From assembly GCF_950023065.1 (NCBI RefSeq), contig NC_088680.1, positions 11,644,559 through 11,708,558 on the forward strand: 64,000 bases of DNA. Reading direction: 5' to 3'. Both the position numbers and the translations under genes were made by a program. How positions within the stretch are numbered: the first letter of the stretch is position 1; each line of letters begins with the position of its first letter. The notes beneath the pieces were generated by a model, which did not search any database, was not told where the DNA came from, and saw only the letters and a list, made by a program, of their open reading frames with translations. Shown here in pieces: positions 54,451 through 64,000 of this stretch. This DNA is from Planococcus citri (lineage: Eukaryota > Arthropoda > Insecta > Hemiptera > Pseudococcidae).

Positions 54451-55639
54451 CGTGCCAAAAATAGGTAAAAAAAATTGAAATTTTGTCAAATTCGGCTGAG
54501 AACCAAAATTTTAGGTCGATTTCTGGTGAATCTATTCTTTGAGAAAAATCATAATTTAAATTAAAAATGGGAATAAGTAAATCAAAATTTTAATATCAAA
54601 TTGATCTGGAAAATTAAAATGTCATAAATTGACCCAAAAAGCTGAAATTTGATGTATACCCTGTTTTTCATCTCCCTCCCTCCGTTTCTCCCTTACTGTA
54701 TCCTTCTCGTTTTCTCTCCCTCCCTCCACAATCGATTGTAATTATGGTTTCGAACCTTTCGAGTTATTCTGGAGCCTCCAGAAGATTTCTAAGAGTTGGA
54801 ATTTCCACAAAATTTCACGTACTTGATGGAAAAATGTGGACAGTGAAAATTCACTGATGGAGGTGTAAAGTAAGTTTTAGCTTTCCAGCTTCTTTGGGGG
54901 AAATTTGATGACAATTTCGAGTTGAAAAAAATCTGCTAGTGGCGCCAGAATATCTGAAAATGGTTTGAATATGTTTCCAATCGATTTGGGGAGTCGAAAA
55001 TAGGATACACGTCAAATTTCAACTTTCTAGGTTGAATTGGTGAAATTTTGATTTTCCTCCATAAAAAGCTAGAACAGTACATACAATAATCATATAAAAG
55101 TAAAAATGGGGTAAAGTCTCCTTTCCGAGGAAAATTTTAAATCTTGGATATGGTTTTGGCTAAATTTAATTACTCAATTTTCGGAATACTCTAATGTAAA
55201 AAGAAAAGTTTGGCAAGATATCATCAAATCATTGTTGAAACTTTTACACCAAGTAAGTTAATTTATTAATCACTGAGAGTCGGTATGTTTCTGTTTCAAT
55301 TTGAATAAAACTGCAGAAACTGGCATTTTTTTTTTTTTTTTTAATTTTTATGAATTCAACTTTTATGCGATGTCGAGAATTCTTCATTATTTTTTCCAAG
55401 CTCATTAACAGTCAGATAAATTATTAAAAATTCATCTTTTTTTCAACTTTTTGAAAATCTTGCAAAAAAGTTTGTCAAAGACTTAACATAGGTGCCTACT
55501 ACCTACCTAATAAGTTACCAAGACTCTTTTTTTTTTTTTTGGTCAAAATTCCCCAAAAGTTTCATTTTGTCATTAAAATTTCGGGAAATTCTTACCTACA
55601 TTATTCGGAAATAAAGTCTTTGGAAAAAATTAATTCCAG
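54451..55639. other. Non-coding, probably intronic
   Basis: AT-rich with T runs near 55329 and 55529. No gene apart from the exon that follows. Confidence 0.45.
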
Positions 55640-55864
55640 GGAATGGCCGTTTGGGGAATATTAATTCGGGAAATTGGATTCGACCTCTCACAATGTATTA
55701 AACTTGTAGGCTCACCTGCCCTAATCGATTTGGAAGGTCGAACTTGTGACGTGATTCAATTTCCAGCGGCCAGAATTGATTACAACATATTCTGGAGGGA
55801 TTACAATAAATTTCTGGCGAAAAGTCAATATTTGTTGGATGGTCCGGATCTCAGCTGGAAAATG
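55640..55864 (+). CDS. Internal exon of an unidentified host gene
   Basis: A 225-base, 75-codon open segment bounded by AATTCCAG|GG and AAAATG|GTAAGT, with phase 0 at both ends. The translation is non-repetitive and balanced in composition (it includes GILIREIGFDLSQCI, LIDLEGRTCDVIQF and YNIFWRDYNKFLAKSQ), unlike surrounding frames. I do not recognise the protein. Aromatic and charged residues suggest a globular cytosolic domain. Neighbouring exons are not identified in the window; the gap to the next exon may exceed several kilobases. Confidence 0.65.
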
Positions 55865-58800
55865 GTAAGTAGTAATAATTGATGAACAAGAAATTGAAAA
55901 ATCATCTTCAGATGCTAAAAATTTGGTTTTGAGGTCTGAGTGATGTGAACTTCAATATTAGAAGAGAAAATCCATATTATGTATTTTAGAGGAGAAAAAG
56001 ATGCAAGGAAACTTCATTTTGAAATGAAAAATGCAACCTTCGCCATTTTTGAAGGAAAATATGAAAGCTTCGTGGAACAAAAGCTATTGAACTTTTAAAA
56101 GAAGTCTCTGATGGTAAAAAAATTTCTCTAAAAAGAGATTCTCCATAAGAGAAAAAACCTCTTTCCAAAAATTTTTGGTCATAAAACAAAAATATGTTTT
56201 TCTCGATCCAAACTTGCAAAATAAAAGTTTTTTTTTTTTTAAAAAGAAACTTTCTCAACAACTTTTGTTTTGAAAATGAAATTTATTATCTTTTTGTCCT
56301 ATTCATCAGATTTCCTTTCAATACTTTCAGTAATCCCCCTTTCAAGAAAAAATCATCCCCACTGGTCTCCTCAGCTTTGGTAGGAACCCTCCTGAGAAAT
56401 CAAGAAAAATGAAACGAATCAGAATTGAATTTTTTTGAAAATATTTCTGCGTTCAATTTCTTCAGTTTTTAAAAATAATAATGAAAATGGCAAGTTTAAG
56501 ATCTTCGTAAAAGAGGGGAAGAGAAAGACGGTGAAAAATTGTCTCTGGTAATATTTTTCGATAAAATATTTCTCGTAAGATAATATTTATTAAAAAAATC
56601 CAATGTTTTCAAAAATTTCAAAACTCGAAATCTTGGTACTTCGTGGTGATGACTGATGATGAATTTGATGATGCAGGATATGATCTTCTCACATCTTCCA
56701 ACAGTTTTTTCAACCTCCTCTCCTACCTCTCTTCTCAATAGAATTTCCAAAGCAAAAAAAAGCGAATGTTGATCCGCTTCAGTATAAAATTTTGGCGGTT
56801 CGCATACTCAGCTGTATCTAGTAAAATACACCTATTTTTCGTATTATAAAATGTATTAAAATAAGCATAATATTATATGTACTATTATAGATGCATATTT
56901 ATCTATGTTGTGGATTATTTTATCGTCTTGTCGTACCATTAATTTTATCGAGTTCGAGGCACCGTGTACCTTTTTTATAACGCTTATAAATAGTTCCGAG
57001 ATTAATAATATGAAAAATTCTCTGCTTTTTTTTATTTTCTATTTTACTCATTCCCGATGGTTTTAATTAAGAAAACTGGTTTCCGATTCGTATATATAGG
57101 TATTCGATTTTTACCATGTACGTAGTTCGTATAATATAATTAATAGTCTTGTGGTAAAATTTAAGTTCCAGAACTGCATTGTGGAGTTATAAGACTACAC
57201 TATACCTCTTTCTCGATCTGTTTCGAGTTATAGTTATTACAGTACCAGTCGAATGAATTCGTATACATTTTACAATGTTGAAAATGAGAATGTGTGAGGT
57301 TGACACACGAGTGTCATGTGCAGGTACTCGATATCCAAACACGTTTATGTTGTTTTTCGAGGTGTGAAAAATGAGAAGCTCTTGAAAATAGGCAAATATT
57401 TATAGCTATGATACATTTGGCGGTTTTATTGCATTTTTGGTAGATAAATTTTTATCTCCTTTTTCGATTGTTTTTAAGTGCAATTTAAACGTGTGTACCA
57501 AGGTTATACTTGTAGGTACCGTACATATCGATAAAACGCCAAATTTATCTCAGTTATCGATTGCCCAAACCCTCTGTCATACGAGTACCCGAGATGAAGT
57601 CATTTTGGCAGCTCACGAACCAAATCTCATAAAGACTCGGTTGATGTGTGGGTTGCGGTGATTTAGGTCCAGCAAACCACCACCATCGTATTGAAATACA
57701 GAATGTAGTATACTAGTAGTAGATATGTCGAAGTTGTGAGGAGGTTAGAAAAAAAAATTAGGTACACGATGCGTGTTAAACGCCTTATTAACGCTGTCAA
57801 AATGTATATACATCGAGTACTCGACTGGTCCGAGTATTAGGATAAACATCTAGCTCGTTCGAATACCAAGAAAGGTCAATACTTTGATCGATATTTTTAA
57901 TAGATCGACGACTGGGTATTTTTTTTTTTTGCAAATTCATCGTCGTTGTCAGTCTCCCTCCCTCCTCCTGTACCTCCTAAAAGCACCTATATTCGTCGGA
58001 TGACCTGCAATAATGTCCACTAAGTTGCCTTCACTCAGTCGAACTGGATCGTTTTTGATCATCTTTTGATAGAAGTTTCGGATGGAATGAGAGTTACGAC
58101 TTTTTTTTTCAAGACTGTTGAAGCAGATAAAAAACTGAGAGCGGACGATGGAATGGTAAAATTCTTCCATCTACCTACTCTAAATTATATAACCTCGTTT
58201 ATATGTAGTAAATGGTACCAGTCTTAAAGATATAGATAGATACTTAAATATATTGTACAGTTTCATATACATACTTAGATACTGTAAAATAGTATGTTTT
58301 TACATATAGATAGATACCACACGCAATTACTTTCTAAGATCCGAATGTATAGATTAAAAATATCCTACAAAAAAAAATTCCCCCGGAGAGTTCCACCAAA
58401 GCCCAGAAGGTACGCGTATGCGCGTATATATCTGATTAGTGTATTGGTTAAAAAATTGAAAAAAACGTAGAACTCGATATACTTAAGAGTTGAGACGATG
58501 GTTGCCATTTAATTAAACGATAACAAAAGGCAATTAAAATATAAGAAAGATGTCGCTCGAGGTGACCGGCTCACGCTTTTGAAATATGACCAAAAATTGG
58601 CTGCCTGCCTGGCCTGGCATGGCACTATCGAGCGCACTGCTGCGTATAGAGTCAGTCAAACAGGTGCTACAATGTGTAAGGATTAATTTCATTCGTACCT
58701 ATATGTATACTGTATAGGTAGTTCTATGCTTTGTGTATTGTTTGACACCCCGAGGGGTTATTCGAGTATACGTATCCGGAAATGTGTTACTTCGGGTTGT

Positions 58801-59139
58801 TGGTATTGTAGTTTTGGTATACCTATATGTAAGAGAAGATTGGCATGTGGGTGGCTCTGTTCTGAATTCATCTGGGTATTGAAGTGTATTTTTGATGTGC
58901 CTACCTATAGGTAATAAATAAATAAATGGGTGAAAAATACGGGTGTAGTTGGCTTACAAGATGACGGAAGCGGATTACTGGCGGTTAGCTAGGCTATTTG
59001 TGTCTTTCTTTTGCTTTTTTTGGTGTAAGTAGGTATACTTACCTAGGTATTTTTCTTGCTGTATTTAATCGAGATGCAGAAATCTTGGAATGTGAAGTGT
59101 TTCATCAAGGGTAGCAGTGGCGGACTGGACTATGATGTT
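55865..59139. other. Single-copy-looking non-coding sequence
   Basis: No coding frame with support. Texture is like 33561-35280 and probably intron or intergenic DNA of the same host locus. Microsatellite-like ATAGATAGATA lies near 58231 and 58307. Confidence 0.4.
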
Positions 59140-59650
59140 GACTGGCGACCGTCAGAGCCCCGAAACACCGAGGGACCTCATGTTAAAACCAACTTAAGGT
59201 GGAAAACCCTTACTTCACTACTATTTTTTTTTTCACCTTTAAAGGAGTGAGGATAACCTAGGAAGCTGAAATTTGGATATGTTGATCACAATGGGGGTAC
59301 TGACCAACCATATGATTTTGTACCCTTTTCATCCTCTTGGGACCATATTATGTATCTCAAAAAAAAAAATCGCCTTTCTGTAAATTTCAAATTTGACCCT
59401 CCCCACTCCAGAGGTGAACTCTAGCTCCCAAGAGAATCCTATTCCCCAAGTTTGACTTTAGTTGATCGATTAGAACAGGTCCTAAGTCCCAAGTAATAAA
59501 ATATAAAATTATTAAAATCACCTCACATTGAAGGATCGTAGCGTCACCCCCCCCCCTTAGGGTTAGGGAGTTGGCTGACAATTCAGTTGACAGGTATTGG
59601 AAAGGAGATGAATGGGGGGGGTTTCGATCCACTGTGTGAGAGGTTAGCTC
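59140..59650 (-). repeat. Second copy of the 32680-33560 dispersed repeat
   Basis: The complement of 59400-59480 matches 32690-32760 (AAAGTCAAACTTGGGGAAT and following). This copy lacks the CAGGGGTGC element, so it shows the uninterrupted order around that insertion site. Confidence 0.55.
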
Positions 59651-59749
59651 CAGGGGTAGGGGCTTGGACTTTTAGTATGTTGTTCACCACACCACCCTAG
59701 ACAATATTCACCAAAAAAATACGTACTTTGATAGCAATTATGATTGGGT

Positions 59750-61262
59750 CAAATTCCCGCACAATTGTCTACCTCGACATTTACGTCGACTACGTTTTTT
59801 TCCAACATAATGATGGAAAAGTGATCAATTAATTAGGTATTTAGTAGGAATCTTCTGTACGTACAGAAGCCAGGTAAACGAAAATTTTCAAAATTTTCTC
59901 ATTATTTCTGATACCTTGATATGTCATCTCGACATGTAGATGTAAAATTCGATGCTCAAAATTTACATCTACAAACTATGTTGACCAATTTTTCAGAATT
60001 AAAATTTCTGTTTTAGTGTTTAAAATTTTAGTAAACATTCAAAAATATGATCTTGTTCAATGAGGAAAACAAGTTTTTTAGGGCATTGATGAAATTATTC
60101 ACTTTTCCACAGTTTGGAGTTGTAGATGATATCGCACCTCGGGAGTAATAAGGTCACATCTAAAAAAAAATTGATTTTGATGTTTTTGCATTTTTGGGGT
60201 TTGTATGACCCCCCCCCCCCCCCCCTCAACCAAAAATTACACTTTGAGTTAGGTACATCATCTAGATCTTGTAAAAAACGCAAATGGCCTAACTCAAAAT
60301 CTCAACAACATTGCAAGTTGTTTGGAGTTATAAGGGCACATCTCAAAAAACTCCACCTTTTTTGAGCAAATTTCGTACATACAAAGTGTTAACAAATAGT
60401 TTTGATTGTTTTGAATGTTTGTCAGTTAGAAATAGTCACAAGGAGTGCATTTTTTATTGGTTTGTACCAAATGGAAAATTTTTTTTAAATTGATCACTTT
60501 TCAGAAAAATGAATTTGCACATATCATGAAATTTTAGTTTTTTGAGAAAAACTCAAAAACTAAGCACTTTAGAAAAAAACTAACAACATTATGTCGATTG
60601 GAAATTTAATTCTCTACAACTTTGTTATCATGAAATTTTTTTTGGACGCTTCCTTTCGCCTCCACATCAACTTTAATGAAAGGTTATAACTCAAAATGTT
60701 TTCCAAACATTGAAATATTTCCTCTTTAAGATTTTATTTTTCAAAGTGTTCTTATGCTAAATGAAGGTAGGATACCACATCTTTAAAATGAGGTGCTATT
60801 CATTCCTCACAATTAATTATAAGTTGATATAAATAATGTATCAAGTTTTTAAAAAAAAGAAAATCACTCTCCTGTAAAATTTCACTTTTTTGAGATGTGA
60901 CCTTATAACTCCCGAGGTGCGATATGATGTTGATATTGTGGATGCATTTGTTGATGTCGAATTTCACATCAACATTAACATCGACATGTCGACATGAAAA
61001 TGGATTAGTTTACTACTCTTAGATAAAGTATTGCATCAACTTTGATATAAGGAATTTCTGTTCAACTTTTTGATTACCAACAGACTTTTCGTCTGTATTT
61101 CTTTGGAAGTGGACTTTGCATTGATGCTGTTTTCAGCACAAGTAATTGCCACAGCAGAGGAAATCATTTTTTGGAAAAAAAATTCAAAATTTTTAAACTC
61201 AAATTGTATAACTTTATGATACAGGAGGTCGACATAAATTTTGATGTGAATGTCGATCCATC
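59750..61262. mobile_element. GTCGACAT-word element, copy 1 (with MITE inside)
   Basis: Begins near CTCGACATTTACGTCGACTA and ends near GTGAATGTCGATCCATCCAC. Short words CATCGACATGTCGACATG recur in both orientations. Non-coding. It is matched base-for-base over long stretches by 62715-63425. Confidence 0.65.
60133..60921. mobile_element. CGCACC MITE, copy 3
   Basis: 789 bp with the family terminal repeats and target duplication ATAT (60129-60132, 60922-60925). The paralogous sequence near 63078-63095 is unoccupied and has a single ATAT. Confidence 0.9.
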
Positions 61263-61265
61263 CAC

Positions 61266-63873
61266 ATTAGGGTGGTTCAAAGAACAATAGAAAAAATGTT
61301 ATGTTTCAATTTTTTGAGCTTACCCCCTAGAAGTGTTCCATTTTGTCAGAAAACACTTGACAATGTTGGGGGGAATACCAACTTTTACCACTGAGTGGTG
61401 CCACTCCCTGCGTTATCCACTCCTGGGGGCACCACTAACTTGGCAATACTACGTCAGTCCCAACCAAGTACCATATAATACCCCAATAAGGAACAATCAA
61501 GTTGCTTATTATGTTTATTATACAATGCACAATGGTCACCTGGTCATACAGGTGACACGATACAATAAAAGAGTATTATTCTGCTGAGCGTTCTCTTACA
61601 GACGGAAAGCGGCCAGCGTAAAAGCTGCTAAGTCAAAGATAATAAAAGAACTGCACAGAGGCAGGAGCTTTCGGCAGGGTCTACCTCTGGATGGAACGAA
61701 TCCACCAGAGGGCGCTAAACTAGTTAGCTTACCCCCAGCCTGGGCATAATTACCCCACTAGGTAGGTAACTAGGAGTCCCTAGTCCCCACTACAATAAAA
61801 AATTTCAGGTCAAAAAAATAATATTTAGAGGTCGCGCATGAGAGTTAAATGTTGAGAAGGTATGAGCACGTCGTGCAAAAACTTCCCAGAGTTGCGCGCC
61901 GGGGAACGCAGCATTGCATCCCCTCGTTGGATGGAAGCAGATTACAACATGTCGTTACCTTGATGCCAAATTCGACTATGTCCATCAAAAACACAATCGT
62001 CTTTTTGCGTCACTGATAAGACTCTGGGAAGCCCTGAATTGAAAATTTGCATTCGAGTACAGTTGTAATGCACCACTGAAGATGCACAAAGCTGACCAAT
62101 GTTCAATCAGAACTCAACGAATCCTTCCGAGCATATTCTAACCTTATCAGTGATGTGTAAAATCATACTTTTTTGTATGGACATACTCGGATTTGGCATT
62201 AAGGTGACGATGTTATCCCCTCTACAATGCATGATAAGTAAGTCCAGTCCTTGGGGAGCTTTTTAAGATGTTATTAATGATGAGTTAATGATGAGTCAAC
62301 GACAATTTTTCAATTCCGAAGATCACTGAAGGTGAAAATATAACATACAAAAGATTTGAAAAGTAAAGAAAAAAGTAGGAGTATCATGAATTTGAGGTTG
62401 TATTATTCTATTCTATTTTGAAACCAAAAGGGAAACAATTTATAGGATAAATTCACTTTGAAATATGAATATTTTATAAGATTCAGCACTTCTAGTTGAA
62501 TAGTTGATGTTCTATCAACTATTATCATTTTAAGAGCTTATTACTTACAGTTAGTAAAAATGGAATTTTTTTATTTCTAAATTCCATAATTTGGGTTTCA
62601 AATGAATTCTACAGCAGAAAAATCATAATCAATACTTTGGAATAGTTGTTTTAAAAACCCCCAAAAAATGGTATCACTTAATAAGTAGTAGTGGGGATGC
62701 CACTCTCAGTACCCGCACAACAATTGTAGACGTCGACATTTACATCGACTACGTTTTTTTCCAACATATGATGGAAAAGTGATCAATTAATTATTTAGTA
62801 GGAATCTTCTGTCCATACGAAAGCCAGGTAAATGAAAATTTTCAAAATTTTCTCATTATTTCTGATACCTTGACATGCCATCTCGACATGTAGATGTAAA
62901 ATTCGATGCTCGAAATTTACATCTGCAACTATGTCGACCAATTTTTCAGAATTAAAATTTCTGTTTTAGTGTTTAAAATTTTAGTAAACATTCAAAAATA
63001 TGATCTTGTTCAATGAGGAAAACAAATTTTTTAGGGAATTGATGAAATTATTCACTTCTCCGCAGTTTGGAAATGTAGATGATATGATGTTGATATTGTG
63101 GATGTATATTTGTTGATGTCGAATTTCACATCAACATTAACATCGACATGTCGACATGAAAATGGATTAGTTTAGTACTCGCAGATAAAGTATTGCACCA
63201 TCTTTGATATAAGGGCTTTCTGTTGAACTTCTTGATTATACAGACTTTTCGTCTGTACTTCTTCGGAAGTGGACTTTGCATCTATGCTGTTTTCAGCACT
63301 AGCAATAGCCACATCAGAGGAAATAATTTTTGAAAAAAAAAATTAAAAATTTTTAAACTCATATTCTATAACTTAAGGAAGCAGGAGGTCGACATAAATT
63401 TCGCTGTGAATGTCGATCCATCCACATCTGTCACTTTTGGATGCCCCACGTTGATGTGAATTTCGACCCTATGTGGAGCCAATTGTCGACACGAATGTAG
63501 ATCAACATCAGTCGACAATTACATCGACAATTAGCTCGACACAGGGTCGAAATTCACATCGACATGTGGCATCCAAAAGTGACGGATGTGGATGGGTCGA
63601 CATTCACATCGAAATTAGCATGGTCATTGTTGTACGGGTACAGTTGAGTAGAATCAACTCCATTGAGCTTTGTTGCGTTTCCTGCGGCACCATCCTGGGA
63701 AGTATTTGGCTTTTGTGCGCTCTTAGCTCTCAACATTCAACGCTTGTGCGCAACCTCTAAATATTATTATTTTTCAACAAAATTTTTATGGTGTCATTTT
63801 TTCATCAAAAGGAACAAAATTAGGGGATAAGACCTTAAGATTTCAAAAAAAATGTTACATGAACCACCCTAAT
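61266..63873. mobile_element. Possible TIR element with ATTAGGGTGGTTCA ends
   Basis: ATTAGGGTGGTTCA at the left and TGAACCACCCTAAT at the right, with AAAAAATGTTA just inside both. The content between (61330-62690) has no recognised gene, then comes a GTCGACAT-word copy. The pairing could be fortuitous. Confidence 0.4.
62715..63640. mobile_element. GTCGACAT-word element, copy 2 (MITE-free)
   Basis: Repeats 59765-61260 without the MITE, then continues into a palindrome at 63400-63615 (CATCCACATCTGTCACTTTT and its complement) made largely of TCGACA words. Confidence 0.65.
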
Positions 63874-64000
63874 GATTCTACATTCAACGATGTTGTAAAA
63901 ACAGCCAATCTACTGGAGTTGGGTCAACTACAAAGCTCATCAATCATCAGTTCATCACATCATCAGCTGAAATGGAAACATCAACTCTGCATAAAGTATG
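63874..64000 (+). pseudogene. Gypsy-type gag fragment, cut by the window edge
   Basis: The first part translates to STFNDVVKTANLLELGQLQ, closely matching the gag at 51640-51770. A small CATCATCA-type duplication near 63957 shifts the frame. It lies directly beside the ATTAGGGTGG end. Confidence 0.65.

Overview
This is a eukaryotic, AT-rich, repeat-dominated window. BEL/Pao, gypsy-like, mariner, MULE and non-LTR elements, small phase-0 exons with GT..AG borders and many TAGGTACCTACC-type runs point to an arthropod, most likely an insect. A sap-feeding hemipteran (scale insect or mealybug) is only my impression. I see no bacterial-style operons, tRNA or rRNA genes, or CRISPR arrays.

1-11.6 kb: the 3' part of a very long LTR-type retroelement. 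A 5'-open Pol carries RT, a decayed RNase H, an integrase core, a second intact-looking RNase H and an integrase tail. It is followed by an array of six related RNA-type hairpins and a second ORF with a RING-H2 finger, a coiled coil and a degenerate SGNH-like domain. A TG..CA LTR-like block at 10674-11613 may be its 3' LTR.

11.6-54.5 kb: the main host-gene signal is a family of five tiny secreted-peptide genes (two on the minus strand near 12.1 and 25.8 kb, three on the plus strand near 40.7, 44.7 and 53.8 kb) plus one relic. They share a nearly invariant 26-residue signal peptide and have rapidly diverging mature parts. Promoter motifs are shared (a TTCnnnGAA-type palindrome, an AP-1-type site and TATAAAAT), and four copies keep a possible intron downstream of the stop codon. 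They lie in duplicated blocks broken up by transposons.

The transposons between them are nested. A LINE fragment is split by a mariner, which is split by a young BEL/Pao element with 217-bp LTRs that differ at two positions. Three copies of a 0.78-kb MITE with 4-bp target duplications occur, and one of them has a paralogous empty site in the window. Three long palindromes (about 1.4, 2.5 and 1.4 kb) are present. A hAT-type TIR block carrying an autonomous-looking three-exon MULE sits inside a gypsy gag.

54.5-64 kb: mostly single-copy-looking sequence with one clear host exon (55640-55864, unidentified protein), then a repeat family built from GTCGACAT-like words, and a second partial gypsy gag at the right edge.
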